Source: Tolypocladium sp. Sup5 PDA-1 (lineage: Eukaryota; Ascomycota; Sordariomycetes; Hypocreales; Ophiocordycipitaceae). Taken from it: a DNA stretch of 64,000 nucleotides. Below, one piece after another: positions 21,036 through 33,525 of the stretch (positions are counted from its first letter, which is position 1; every line of letters starts with the position of its first letter). The notes beneath the pieces are model-generated. The model was not told the origin of the DNA, searched no databases, and was given only the letters and a program-made list of their open reading frames with translations. The stretch covers positions 1-64,000 of the forward strand of contig JPHH03000064.1 in assembly GCA_000750105.3 (NCBI GenBank). Direction: 5' to 3'. The translations under genes and the position numbers were made by a program.

Positions 21036-24000
21036 TCAGTCGAGGGGCTGCTGCTTGAAGAAGGACTTGCCGCGGAGCCACTTCCGATAAGCTTTGTATC
21101 GCTTCTTGGGGCCGTCCTCGTCTGTCACAGTCAGTGGATTCTCACCCACCTTTAAGAGTTCCGCGTAGACGTCCATCTCTTCCTCGGTACCAGCCGCCAT
21201 GAGGCCTTGGTCTTGCCAGCTGCCGCTGATGTACTCTTGATATTCGGATGAATCGACATCCACCGGTGTGTCGCTGGAAACCACCAGGGGCAAGTTCTGC
21301 GGATGGCGGATATATCGTTCATAATCATCCGCCTCCTGCTCCCTGACCGATGGGTTGAGGGAGTCGTGGACCGCCTTCGTAAATGTCCACTGTGCCGCCT
21401 TGGACTTCTCGAGCGGTGTAGGCTTCGTCTTGCCGCGGTCGAGAGACGACGGGCCGGCCGCGGCAGGTGACTCGTCGACGCCGGGCAGCCCGGGGACCTT
21501 GCCCTGCACCGGCTGCAGCCAGCGCTGCAGCGACATGCCTCTCGTTGCCGTCCTCCCCGAGGCGACCGAAGCGGCGTCATCTTCCACAGCCGGCAGCCGT
21601 GGCGAGTCAGCAGGACTAGGATACGCCGCTGCTCTCTTCGTCTTCTTTTTGTCTGCGTCCACGTCGCCGTCGGTGCGCACACGGAAGGGGCTCAGGTCGT
21701 ATCGACCGTCCTGCGTCGACTTGAGGGGGATGTATTTGATGGTCGAGTTCATCTTGTACGCGAACATCTTGGGGAACGACGACAGCGTGGCTGGTCGATA
21801 GTACTCAAGCCAGTAGTCGTCGAAAAATTCCACTGGCAAGGAAACGATTGGCCCGCGCAGCGGCACCAGAGGCGGGATCCTTCGGTCCTCGAGGCGACCC
21901 GGCGTATACCAATCGATGTAGTTGCCCCGTTTCGTGGCAGACCAGTCCCTGGGGTCGGCGTGGTGGAGGTAGTAGTCGGTGGCGAGATCCCAGAGCATCG
22001 GTTGCCCATGGGTGAAAATGTAGTTGCCGAGGAACAGGTTGTACGCCTCCTGCCGCTGGCTGTCCAGGAACGAGTTGTTGTAGTAGCGCTTGAAACTCTC
22101 AATCATGTCGCGCGAGTGGCTGGTCCACTGGTTGATCTTCCGGTACGTCTCCATGGTGTTGACGAGCTGGGACCCGCCGTACTGCACCGCAATCGTGTCT
22201 CCATGGTCGTGCCACATGTGGGTGAAGAGGTTGACGGCATCTGTGTCATACTCGACGGACGTGTCCTCGAGGATTCCAAGGGCATGCAGCTGGTGGCCGA
22301 GCGCCCGCTTCCCAATGACGAACTGGGCAGCGTTGGTCCGGTCTAGACAGTCGATGCAGTTCGTCCGAGCCACGCCGTTCTGGGCCGTCATGGCGCTCGT
22401 TCGGCCGTCGCCGTTCTGGAAGAAGCCCGTGGTCCCGACGACAGACTCGGCGATGAGTTCCAGGTTGCCAATGACATCTCCGCCACGGACTTTGGACGCC
22501 CGACTCATGTCCCACGCCTTGTGGATGATTTTCTTTCCTGGCGGCAGAAATTGGTTGAGGTAATCGATGGAATGCGTGTACTCTTCCAGTAGCTTGGACT
22601 CCCTGGGCTGCCGCTCCTTGGCCTTAATGAGGTTTACCACGTAAATGGGTGCGCCGTACCGTTCGAACAAGTCGTCGAAATGGAGAGCTGCAGCGCCATA
22701 GAACGGGTCCACGAGGTTGAGCTCGATGGGGGGCTTGGGCGTGACGCCTGTGCCGTCCTGCGTCCAGTACAGGGGGATGCTCCCGCGATGCTGTACATAC
22801 GAGGTATACTGAGGGCTGCAATAGAGCCGGGGGCCTGGGGCGTGGAAGGATGTCGTCAGAGACTCTGCCACTATTTGCTCCGTCTCCACATCGTTGGCGA
22901 CATAGCCCTGGCTGGCGGGTCAGCTAACGCTGGCAGATGGGATACACAGACAGGCAAGGTACGGAGGAAAGGGGGCTTGATGGCGTACATACCATGTCGT
23001 TCGCGCCGCGCTTGAGAAACCGGGCGCCTGCAAAGTATCGTGACCGTCGGGCAATGACTGTGATGTGCGCCGTTCGGCCATAGATAGAGAGGGCTTCTCC
23101 CGCATTAGCACACAACGCGGGCCGGCGGCGTCTGACGCCCACTCACCTGCTTGGTCGATGTACCCGTGGATAATGGGGCGGCACCAGTCATAAGCATCTC
23201 GAAGGGCCCTGGCAGCCGGCTGGAGCAGATAGTCATTCCATACGAACATGGAGTTCAAGTCCTCGTCCGAAGGCGGCAGGATGCCCTTGGCAAGAGCTGT
23301 CCTCTCCCTCGTGATGTTGTGCTGCAGGGTGCGGGTCACATCGTAGGAATAGCTGTAGTAGAAGGACCTGGTCAGGTCGAGGTTGTTGAGGATGCCGAGA
23401 AACCTCTGCTCCTCGGTGTTTCGGGAGTCCGGTTTGGACCGCCCGGGAGTGAGCGGAATCAGCTCGGTGCCTTCGATCTGGTATATATAGTGGCCGCCAA
23501 CCATGGCAACAGTGCTCTTCTTGGTGATGAGGAGCATGTAGTAGGGGCCGGTGAACTTTATGAAGCCCAGAAGGCCCCAGGTGGTGCACCGCAGTTTGAT
23601 GCCCCCGGTCCCCCGGTTGCCGTCATCGATGGTGTCCAGAAGCTGGTTCATCTCCTTGAGGCTGTATACGATCTTGTCGTCGGTCATGTTGAGCTCTGCT
23701 CCCTCGGTGGTGCGGTCAATCTTGAGGATCCTGTACCGCTTCTCGCTCACGTCGACCCCCACAACGTAGTAGCGGCTGGCAGTCTCGTACAAGCTGAATT
23801 TGTGCATCTTGTAGACCAGGCGGTCGGGGGCCCTGTCGTCATCGTCACGGTCAGCGGTAGCGGTGGAGGGCATGCAGGCTGCCGAGTCTGGGCTCGAGGT
23901 TCGAATAAAGGGCTTAGCCACCGCCGGCTCATCGTCGTTGTCGTCCTCGGCAGCCCGCCCGCGGGAGCTAACGGGGTTGGATGCTGGGGGGCTCGCTGCC

Positions 24001-24152
24001 TCGTTGTTCTGGAGGAGTGGGAAGACTGGCGAGCCGTCGGCCGGGTCGGGGGTCTGAGGCCGGGGCGCGCTGCTCGCCAGAACCGCGCCCGCCGAGCTCC
24101 TGGTAGCAGCGTCGGACATGACGGAGGGCGAAGAGGCATGGCCTGATGCCAT
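21036..24152 (-). CDS. fig4: Polyphosphoinositide phosphatase Fig4 (SAC domain)
   Basis: Exons 24152-23147, 23093-22993 and 22907-21036 (introns of 53 and 85 nt) give 992 aa. Fig4 removes the 5-phosphate of PtdIns(3,5)P2 at vacuole/endosome membranes and acts with the Fab1-Vac14 complex. After a disordered Ser/Pro/Asp-rich N-terminus (about 1-85), the SAC domain runs about 90-620. It has conserved MHKFSLYETASRYYVVG, GTGGIKLRCTTWGLLGFIKF, ARRSRYFAGARFLKRGANDM and GYVANDVETEQIV, and the CX5R catalytic loop NCIDCLDRTNAAQF with Cys about 553 and Arg about 559. The Fig4-specific C-terminal region (HADPRDWS..., DWYTPGRLEDRRIPPL) follows. Intron 1 most likely ends in AAG (DQA/ALSIYGRTAHI); a GAG three bases upstream would add Glu. 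Start 24152 gives MASGHASSP; in-frame sequence upstream to 24455 is not protein-like. Confidence 0.94.
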
Positions 24153-25034
24153 GGAAAGAGTCAGGCGCTGAGGCAGCCGGCTATTGCATGGCGAGACTGC
24201 ACACAGCTGCTGTGCGCACCCAAGGAGCTTCCCGTCAGCCGCTGCGCCGTACTGCGGGCACCACGTTCGTCGGCGACGGAGCAGGCCGGCGTGCAGGGTG
24301 TGAATGGAGCAGCAAGGCGAGAGCAGGACAACGTGCGCAGTCGAAGATTGGTATGAAGTAGGTCGAAAGAAGTCTGTTGAAAGTGGTGGACGAAGCGTGG
24401 ATGGATTTGGGTCCCGTGGTAGAGGTGGTGAATTGGTGATGAGGTGCAGTTGCATTCCAAATGCGGCAACGAGCTTCAGTGGGGCTCCGCCAACTGATTT
24501 GAAGTCTTCTGGACACGACTAGGGTGCATTTATGGCGCCTGTGCATTGTATACTCCGTACGGCTTACGAGTATTCGATCTTCATCGCACATCAGGAATGC
24601 TCTGTTACACCACCAGTATACTTTTAAGCAAGGTAGATAGCTTTGCAGCATACCCAAGGAAACATGGCACGGTGCATCTATCCCCAGCATAGGCGCATAT
24701 TGCTGTACCTGCGTCGCGTTACGAGTACACAGTGGGTACTCCGTAGCTACCTTGGGTACGAAGTACTCCGTACCTATTCATATACAGTGCTCTCGAGAAC
24801 CTGAATCTCTGCCAGGCCCAGCTTGCAGTTGCTCGTAGCCAAGTCAAGCCTCCCTCCCATCTCTCTCGTCCGTCATATGGTTGGTAGCCGAAAGTACATA
24901 GTTAGCCTCTACATCGAGACTCGGCATCGCAGGGAACGCGAAGCTTCCGTCGGCCGCATGTCCGCAACTTAATTGGGATTACCTCCCAAAGTAGGCCGAT
25001 GTGGACTGGGGAACAGGCAGAGGCCACCGGCAGC
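24153..25034. other. Intergenic region with GTAC-rich short motifs
   Basis: 882 bp between two minus-strand genes, containing the fig4 promoter and the Arf-GEF 3' end. Near 24548-24560 and 24735-24775 it carries copies of short GTAC-type words (TACTCCGTAC, TACGAAGTACTCCGTACC) also found in other gaps of this window. No gene seen. Confidence 0.55.
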
Positions 25035-28000
25035 TCACTCCTGGTCATCCACAGCCGCTGCTGTCGCCTCTTTGCCCACCTCACACCCCTCCTCCATCTC
25101 CTGCTTGGCCTCCTCGTCTTTCGCCACCGGGGCTGCCTCAGGCTCCTCCACTGATAAGTCGCTCCGTAAATCCGGCAGGAATCGATCAACGCGTTTCCAC
25201 GTCTCGTCCCACAGCGTTTTTCTCGACGGGTCCTGCGTCGGGGGCACCAGATACCCACTGCTCGCCATGAACAGAACCACGTTTTTCAGGTTCTCTCGCA
25301 CAGCCTCCTCCTACATTGGCGTCAGTATCGGCAAGATGAATGCACCCGGGACAGCCCGCGGCCACTTACCAGGCTATCTCCTTGCCCGCTGTTCATAAGA
25401 CGGTCCATGATGTCGATTATCTTGACCCACAGGTCCAGCATCCCGTCCCATTCAGAGAGCAACACCAGGTATTGAAGAAACACTTTGCACAAAAGGGAAG
25501 CAGATTGGACTCGCATCTCGCTCATCCCATCTCGATCTGACGAGAACACTTCCGGCTTCAGGAGCCGGAGTATCAAGGGGAACAGAACCTTGCTAAATAT
25601 CGCGGTCCACTCTTTCGCGTCAGTGCATGTCAGCTCTGGTGAAAGGAGCGACCGCTGCATGGCCGAGAAGGCCAGCTGGCGCACGTCGCGGCATGGGTTC
25701 ATGCACTGTGTCGTCAGGGCCTGTAAAATGGGAAGCCAGTAGGCCGACCAGGCTGCGTGGTGAGTCAGTAACTGTATTCGTGGCCCAGTGTCCCAGAAGC
25801 ACCCACCTTCACTGCTTTCCAGGTGGGACTGTTGCATCAGCTGGGGGATACGGGACGTCATGTCTTGCAATGTGTTCACTGCTCTGCAAGCTCGCGCAAC
25901 GGTTTGGCTGTCGCTACGGCGGCAAGACAAAAGCGGGTTAGCAGTGCCTTGGAGTTGCGAGAGTGTCAAGAGGGAACCACTCACGCCTTCACATCTTTCG
26001 CTGGCCGCTCGCCTTTGCGTTGTGTAGCGTCTGTGGTTTGCCCAAGTGCCGCATGCGGGTTGGCGGCGGAGGCAAAGTGGTCCAAGAGGGAGACGGCCGC
26101 TTCGTAGTTGTCTGCCATAATGGCAGGTGGGTTTCCTGTGCTGCCCTTCTCAAGGATGTCGAAGACTAAAGCCGCAGACTCCGGGCTTCCGGCCAGGACC
26201 CGTAGAATAGCCCAGAAGTCTGGAGAAGTCATCATCTCGCTTCTCAACGGGCCGGGCTCGTCGGTGCAGGCGGCGAGGCCCCTGAGAATTGTTTCCGAGG
26301 TCTTGGCTAGGACATCAGGTGGGAGGCTCGAAACCGTGTGGAGTAGGAACGGAACGTTGACGAAGTCATGATCCTGCCTCCATTGTCAGCGCAACCGACG
26401 AATAACAAAATCGAGAAGGCACGGCTGCCGAGCCACTCACGTAGCTGTGCTTAAGCATCATGAGAGCATAAAACGTCACTCGGGATACGGTGATGTGATG
26501 CCAGTGCGCAGAATCGCGCAACAGTCGTTGCAGGGTGTCAAACACATGTTTTCCCATGCCCTCGACGGATGCGGCATCCCGAACGGCCAAAATCGTGCAA
26601 AACTCTAGAATGTAGGCTGCGCTTGGATCATATTTAGGCAATGCCGTTGCGGGGCTTTGGCCGTTCGTTGGCGGAATGGCCACCGAGTCCTGTTTGACGC
26701 TTATGACAGTGGCGTGATCGTCCTCGGGAATCTGATCCAGGAGAGCCTGAACCAGGTCCGTCGCCGATTGAGCCGACAAGGTCCTGGTCAAGTCAGTACA
26801 TTCATCATATCTCGGCTTAGTCTTGACCACTCACGCGATGTTGTTGAAGACGTTGCCCATGTTGCACGACTTCACACAGTCGATTGTGCAAAGCGTGCTC
26901 TCAAGCTCCTCTTCGGACGGCTCCGGGGGATCGTCTGCCGCATAGCTGGAAATATAGGACGTGAACGCACTGAAAAATCCCGCATCCGCTGAACGTGCGG
27001 CTCGGTCGATCACCTGTGACGGCGTTTGCAGGGGGATTGCCGTGATCGGCAAGGACAAGTGGCTGGCCGAGGCAAACGACGGGATCAGAGAGTTTACAAA
27101 CAAGTTGCGCCATATTTGTATGACCTATGTGTAGTTAGCAGGGTCCTTTGGTCTCAGCTTGAAAGCGACGTTGAGGTGGCTTACGTGTTTCCAGCTTCGC
27201 CGAATGAGCGCCTCACTGCCAGTGACCACCCGGAACAGCACGAGCGTTGCGAGCTGGGCTCGGAAATCCCTACCAAGCTTGACTGCCAGCTCGCTGACCA
27301 TCACACTACCATCGCCGGCCTGTACTTCGGTGTTCAACAACGTGTTGAAGGGAATCTCGGTAGCCAAGGTGCTCATATGGCTCAGGCAGTACACGATCTG
27401 GTCGAGTGCTTCAGTATTCTCGTACTTGGCTGCCACGCGAGCACACTCGTCAAATCCTGTGACTACTCTGGCAAAAACAGCATCATCGGTCGCAGACATG
27501 AAGACGTATGAGAGTGTCGAAACGATAGGTTTCCAGGTAGCGGCGAACATGTCGGCGTCGTAGATGTTGGTGTTGCAGATGACCAGGCCGCCGGCGGACT
27601 CGGTTTTCAGCAGCAGCTCCCTCCATGCATAGTCAAAGGCATGCTTGTTGTCGTGCTCATCAGGCAGAATAATTTCATTCGACTTGATAGAGTCAAATAT
27701 GCCCCCGAGGTACTCCGCCGAAAAATCCTGGCCGTTGTTTTGCCCCCGCAGATTCCTCGAGAAGTCGTCAAAGGTCATGCGTTTCGACGATTTGAGATTT
27801 GGGTTGTGCTGGTCGGTATTTAGAATGATTATAGCGTAGGTCAGGATGAAAACGGCATCCTTGTCGGCCACCTCGTCAACTCCATCGCCAGAGCAATACT
27901 TCTCCGAGAAGGATTCCACTATTGACGCAATAAGCGGCGCCTCGCCAGGCAATCGAAATGTCTCGAGCAGTACTCGGAGAGCTTCATCGATACGCTTCCC

Positions 28001-30606
28001 GGAGAAGTCAAACTGGTCCATAAAGGCCTCCAAAACAGCTTCGTTGCCTTTCTTGGACAAAAAATCGCCCAGGACAGACTTTGATACCCGGGACGTTCCC
28101 TTGAGGAACTTGGCGATCTTGACCGGGTCGTTGGCGTCAGTGACGATGCCCTGTGCCTCCAAGTAACCCAGCCCGACCTTAGGCTTTTCGTTGAACTTGC
28201 TGGTTCCCTTGATTATGATCTTCTTTCTTCGCCGTTGTTCTCTGAGTTGAGCAGGGTCCGGGTAACCTTCGTACACCGGCGCCTCTTGCAGCCTCTCGGC
28301 CAAAAACTGGATGTATCGGAGAAGGGCGTCCAGACACAGAGGGGGAACACTTGTAGTACTCCAGGTAGCAGAATCCGGAAGCGCATTGCGCGAAAGGAGA
28401 CCAATCATGTCTTCGCAAAGATCGGCTCGGTCCTCGTCACAGTCATAGTTGACAAAGAGCTCGGCAACAAAGGTTGGCATGCGCGACAACACCCCAATGC
28501 TTTCGACCATGGCTTGCCGAGCATCGGGCTTGCGAGCGCCGCCCTCCAACCCAAGCTTTTGCCTATCCTTGACTGATACTGGAGTGGAACGACCACTGCC
28601 CTGTTGCGAAGGCGGAGGCTTTACCAGCTTTGGGGTTTCCGGTATACCGGAATACAAGGACGGATCGATGCCAGGTTCGCGGGGAATATGAACTGTAGGG
28701 TGAAGGCATGCGACTAGATACGACAAGAAGAGCTCTTGTTGCAGTTTGAGGACGCCTCTGCAGGTCGCCAGCAGTGTTCCTGCCACGATCAACGACTCTT
28801 GCAGGACAGCCATGTTGTCGGATCTGACCAGCTGGAAAAGATAGCAGCATAAACGGTCCTCTGCAATAGTCGCAAGAGCCGGATGCCGGGCCACGAATGG
28901 CCCAGATACCTCAAGCGCTACATGAAGGATACGCATGGCCATGACTCTCATCGTGTCGGTGTGTTGGCGGTCGTTTGGGTCCAAGAAATTGACGAGAACC
29001 CGGAAGAGTTCTCTGACGGAGGGCAGGGAGTAGGGCTTGAGGTCCAATGACTCTGTGTCATCGCTGTCCTCGCTCGAGGCGGTGCCTTGGGCTGCCTCAG
29101 GCAGCGGACCATCGTCATCGCCATCGCCATCGCCATCGGTGACAGGGCCCAGGGCGACCGGACTGTGGACTGGCGATGTCGTGCCATCGGTGCCAGTAGG
29201 ACCTTCACTCGTGCTGGCAGGCGTGGGTTCTTCCATCCTGATGCGCCCCATGTCACCCTGGACACGATGATCCAGATCCTCACTGTCATTCCCAGCTTCG
29301 GCTTCTAGGTGCTTGACGTCTTCAAATATGATCTGGCACATCCTCACCATGGACGCCTCGGCTGTTCTGCGTAGGACAGGGGAAAAGCGCGGCTGGGAGC
29401 AGATAGCCAAGCCGCGGCCCATCATGTCGCAAACGCTCTCATCGCTCAGGATGTCGCCCCCTGGGCCCGACATCATGTCCTCCATGAGGTTGAGGATCAT
29501 GAGCAGGACAACCTCGCCTTGAGCAGAGTCGCTGATGTCGAACTGACAATGCGTCACGGCGGCCGAGAGTGACTGCATGGCCAACGCGAAACGGGGAGAC
29601 TCGGCGCAGACGAAGCCATAGGCGAGAAACTTCCTCAGCGCCCCGAGCGCGAGGACGGTGATGGGCGCGGCAGTTCCCTTGGCCTGTATCACAAGCAGGA
29701 AGGGAGCCAAGAGCGAGGGAGCGTCAAACGAGCGAACGTCTATGGACTGGTTTCAGCAGCGGTAGCATGGAACCCCCCGGGGCCGGGGGGGGGGGGGGCA
29801 CGCACCTTTGATGGCAGCAATCTCGTACCGTAGCTTGCCGAAGCCCGCGATCATGGGGTTGTCCTGCATGCTCTTGCCTTTCTGGCCGCGCAAACCCCAG
29901 CGATTGTTGGCGGCGATGGCATCAGAGCCACTGTCATCGGCGCCTGGGGAGGCCAGAGAGCTTCTGTTGCGGCCCTTGGAAGCAGGGCTGTGCGGGCCGA
30001 GCTGTATGGGGTTGGGGCTGCCGCCGAGGATAGCGGAGACGGAGGAGTGCGGCGACCGGGCATTCTTCTGGATTGCGGACGTGATGGATATGCATTCGGA
30101 GATGACCAAGGAGATGGGGTCGACGGCGACGGAGACTGGGCGGCTGCGGTATCGCATCCTCGGGGCGTCGTTGCTCGGACGCTCGTGGTACGGCGTCAAG
30201 GAGTCGGGGGGCAGCGAGGCCCCCATTGTGCCAGAGAGCTTGGCATCGCGACTCATGGTCTGTCGCTGGGCGAAGGAGGAAAGCTGAGGGCATTAGCCAA
30301 TGAATACGTCTGGCTTGGGCCGAATGCGCGTGCTCGGTCGGGCTCGCTCACCTTGTCCTTGTCCACAAGAGGCGGCAGAGTGGCGGCGGACGCGGCAGAC
30401 GAGGCTAGAGGGGGAAATGCGTCACCTTGTTTGCCTGATTGGCGCGTCCCGACGGGCTGGTCAATGGGTGAGGTAGGCAAAGGTCGATGCCGTTGGACTG
30501 GCCTAGGATCGGTTATCGCCGACGTGCTGGTGCCTTGCGATGCTCGGTGTCGGTCGAGGCTGAGGTGTTGGAGTCGAGATGCTGGAGTGCAGCAATACTG
30601 GGTCAC
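25035..30606 (-). CDS. gea1: Sec7-domain Arf guanine-nucleotide exchange factor, Gea1/Gea2 (GBF1) type
   Basis: Exons 30606-30352, 30283-29806, 29739-27185, 27124-26835, 26783-26441, 26373-25985, 25913-25807, 25752-25370 and 25310-25035 give 1691 aa. It activates Arf1 at the early Golgi for COPI budding. The Sec7 domain (about 780-980) has FRLPGE with the catalytic glutamate at about 844, plus ILNTDQHNPNLKSS and MTFDDFSRNLRGQNNG. Upstream DCB/HUS regions include WGLRGQKGKSMQDNP and FLAYGFVCAESPRFALAMQS; downstream HDS helices follow the Sec7 domain, ending in a Glu/Ala-rich tail. The first exon is uncertain: a GTGAGC..TCAG intron (30284-30351) with branch GGCTAAT joins VDKDK to LSSFAQRQT in frame, but ATG 30256 (MSRDAKLSG) could be the start (1597 aa). 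Intron 25753-25806 is 54 nt and frame-neutral. Confidence 0.93.
29776..29798. repeat. C/G homopolymer cluster in an Arf-GEF intron
   Basis: On the plus strand, CCCCGGGGCC is followed by about 14 consecutive G (29785-29798). It lies in the 66-nt intron 29740-29805 just after its donor, so the pre-mRNA carries a C run there. Length may be unreliable in an assembly. Confidence 0.85.
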
Positions 30607-31193
30607 CCGTGATTGGCTGGCTGGAGCTAGGTCGCGAGGCGCTGTCGGGTCGCCGCTAGAGCCTCGCTGATGGGTGAAGTGCAGTGCTCAGGTACAACCA
30701 AATATATGGATCTCGCATGCAAAAGGATGTAGTTACCGACGACGAATGAAGCTGTGCACAACTCTCCGATGACGCCCTTAAAGGTATCTTCTTGCTCCGA
30801 CATTCAACTCAGGCAACCAGAAAATTGCTTTCATTCCGTTGGCTTCCTAAACGCCCGCCCAGCCATCATGGCCCTGGCCCTCCAGCGCCTGCTCTTGCTG
30901 GCTTCGGCCGTGAGTATCCCACTCCAACTGAGCCTCGGCCCAGAATCCCAACATGATAAAAAGAAAGCTGAAATGCCAACCCCTTGACAGGTGGGCCTCG
31001 CCTCTCACAGAAGAGAATCGTTCATTCCATCAGAGCAGCGGTGCCAAAATCTCGAACCAACGGCCAGGCTCCCTAACGTACACTCTTATACAGCCCGCGT
31101 TGTGGCTGAAGGGTTGACAGCAGAAACAACAAATTGGGGGCATGGCCCGGCCAATGATGCTGATGATGATGTGGCAAGAGACGAAGGAGCCTC
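30607..31193. other. Intergenic region Arf-GEF promoter / anp1 3' end, with a doubtful small plus-strand ORF
   Basis: This 587-bp gap lies between the start of the Arf-GEF gene and the stop of anp1. At 30868 a plus-strand ATG opens MALALQRLLLLASA, followed by GTGAGT at 30910 and a CTTGACAG acceptor near 30990; it resembles a signal-peptide-like first exon. The frame after the acceptor soon runs antisense into anp1, with no recognisable protein, so I leave it as a low-confidence candidate. Confidence 0.3.
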
Positions 31194-32859
31194 TCAAGAT
31201 GCCACCTCGCCGGCTTTTGCACCTCCAGCTGCAGCCCCTGCTGCCTTGGCTGCCGCGCCCTGCCGGGAGCCAGGCGAGTCACCATCTGACTTCTGCTGTT
31301 GCTGCTGCCGCATTTCCTGCTTGTCTTTTTCCCACTGGGTATTGGCGTCTCCAAACTCCTCCTTAATTTTTTGCTCTTTAGCCTTCTTTTCCTGTTCCTC
31401 CTTCTCACGAGCGATCCGCTCCTGTTCCATTTCCTAATTGCGCCGTCAGTCACAGTTTCGCCGGTGGCCACTGCGCAAAAACCTACCTCCATATGGCGGA
31501 TGTCGTCCACGCTGGGTTCGTACAGATGCCAGATCACATAGTGCGGCAAGCCAACCACCGAGTACTGCATCCGCCGCGCCATCTAAAACCACTGTTAGCT
31601 CCCATAGCCTGTGGGTTTGCCATGCTTCATTCATACCTTGCCGAAACCCTCCGTCTCCGCGTGTTTCTGAAAGCTAAACGCTGGGAAATGAACACCAGTC
31701 CGGAAGACCTTGGCCTTGGCAAGAATGCTGACGCCCCCGACACCGTCAATCTCCATTTCCATGTCAGGGTCACCGTACGGATCGCGAAGGTAGGCGAGAT
31801 GTGGCCGCCATGTGGCATATTCCGCATAACCCTCGACGATGACGGCATCTTCATCCAATGTATCGGCCAATGCGAGCGCCGTCTCCGATTCTTGCCACGA
31901 GTTTAAGTCGTAGGGCTGCTCTCCACCCAGCCAGTCGGGCAGAGGCCGCCAAACATCTGCAGGCAGGTCAGGGCAATGCACTTGTGAAGGAGGAGGGGCC
32001 AGGGTCACCGCCGTAACGTACTCGGTACAATGACGTCCTTGTTGTGACGCATGAGATCCTCGAGGATGGTAAAAGGGGCGGTTTCGACGTCGACATCCCG
32101 CCAGTATACCCAAGAGTGGTAGGGCCGTAGGGCTGCGCTGAGCAGCCAATTGCGGGCCTGTGCCATCAATTTTCTACGGCTCGCCTGTGCGGCAAAGCCG
32201 TGACGGCTCTCGACATCCTGGTTCACCTTCTGGCCGAAGTCTTTCTCAATGATGGAGATTTCGCCGTACGGCTGCTTCGCATCTTGGTCGGCTTGTATTT
32301 GTTCCAGGTTCTCTGACAGCACCTCCAAGGTTCGGTCCTTGGAATCGGATACAAGGAACGCGAGGTCGATGAGGTGGTGGGGATACGTGAAGTTGCGCAA
32401 ATGTGAAAAGAACATGGGAAGATGAGGCTCGGCATCGCGGAGTGGCACGCACAGAAGGATGCGCTCCTCGCGTTCCCAGCCACGGGCAGTGCCTTGCACA
32501 TTTGTCAAGTCATAATATCGGACTGTTTCGAGTTCGAGGTCGGCGGACGAGGATAAGAGGCCAAACGATACAAGGGAAACAACGGGGTTCGAGGGCCAAA
32601 GCCACAGGCCAAGGACCAAGAGGACGACGGCGACGGCGCCGAGGCGGACCAAGAGCTTCCTTCGACGCCGATTCGCTGGCACGGAGGTCCGGGGTTGGAA
32701 CCTGATGCCGTTGCCATGTTACCGTTAGCAGAGGCGCAATGGAGCCGGAGCACATGGCGGAGCAAGGCTCGATGGGTTTTACCTGTGAGGAGAGATATCG
32801 AACGTGCTTCCACGTGGATAGCCGTTGGCAAAGCCGCTTGCGTGATGCCGGGGCATCAT
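31194..32859 (-). CDS. anp1: Anp1-family alpha-mannosyltransferase (GT62), mannan polymerase II subunit
   Basis: Exons 32859-32783, 32701-32022, 31956-31637, 31582-31487 and 31433-31194 (introns of 81, 65, 54 and 53 nt) give 470 aa. Family members (Anp1, Van1, Mnn9) are cis-Golgi type II membrane proteins that elongate N-glycan outer-chain mannan using GDP-mannose. A short cytosolic N-terminus (MMPRHHASGFANGYPRGST) precedes a signal-anchor, LGAVAVVLLVLGLWLW, at about 48-63. The catalytic domain has RILLCVPLRDAEPHLPMFFS, NWLLSAALRPYHSWVYWRDV with the DxD-type motif (RDVDVE), DVIVPNVWRPLPDW, QPYDLNSWQES and EGYAEYATWRPHL. The C-terminal exon is a charged, Gln-rich coiled coil (MEQERIAREKEEQEKKAKEQ). 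The first exon was found by splice logic: GTAAAA donor, GCTAAC branch. Confidence 0.93.
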
Positions 32860-33059
32860 CTTGGAGTCGGCAAGGGATGCATACGAAGGCATCCAGAAAT
32901 CCTTGCCAGCGCGCACACCGCGCTCCGCGTTTAGAAGACGGAGGGAAATCTGGGTAGTTGGAGATGAGACGTGGCGTGGCGCGGACAGTCGTCGTGGTTG
33001 GCACTAGTCGCGATCACAGAGCCTCCCTTGCTGCCGGACTCGACGAGCTTGCGACAAGC

Positions 33060-33116
33060 GCGCTGAGCAAGCGATGACGGCCGCGCTGAGCAAGCGATGA
33101 CGGCCGCGCTGAGCAG
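33060..33116. repeat. 23-bp tandem repeat, about 2.5 copies
   Basis: The unit begins GCGCTGAGCAAGCGATGACG and ends GCC. Exact copies lie at 33060-33082 and 33083-33105, then a partial copy to 33116 that diverges after GCGCTGAGCA. Confidence 0.93.
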
Positions 33117-33295
33117 AAGGTGAGGCGGCCTCTGGTGCTCTTCTTATTCAGGGTTGAGGGTACTGAGACGGGCAGCGTAGCACGTGGGATCGTATCCACG
33201 GAGTGGAATGCCACCCTTTTCGATACAGCTGCTGGCTCTGGGGTCGCTGCTTACCTAATAATAATATGGGGCTCACCCTCTCCAAACGGGCAAGG

Positions 33296-33525
33296 AAGGG
33301 GTCGACAGAAAAAGCGGCACCGCAAATGGACCACGGTTGCCACGTCAACGTCTTGAATTCAACCTTTATTCACGGCCGCAAACTGTTAGAAATATCGCGT
33401 TTCTTTATAGGCTATCATTGATAAGTACTTAAAGAAGCCAAGATTAATACTTTCTCAATAATTCGGAGGTTGAATCGTGCTTTCCGCAGGGCAGAGACTT
33501 TTGCCGCTTTTTCTGTCGACCCCTT
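33296..33525. mobile_element. MITE-like element with 24-bp terminal inverted repeats
   Basis: The left arm 33296-33319 (AAGGGGTCGACAGAAA then AAGCGGCA) is the exact reverse complement of 33502-33525. A second, subterminal inverted pair (ATTCAACCT near 33358; AGGTTGAAT near 33466) lies inside. The 230-bp unit is AT-richer than its surroundings and has no ORF. Size, perfect ends and lack of coding fit a miniature inverted-repeat transposable element. No clear target-site duplication is visible: left flank GGGCAAGG, right flank GCGGGGGA. The transposase family is unknown. Confidence 0.55.

Noticed and set aside
23151..24146. 331-codon plus-strand frame
   Set aside because: Antisense shadow of fig4 exon 1.
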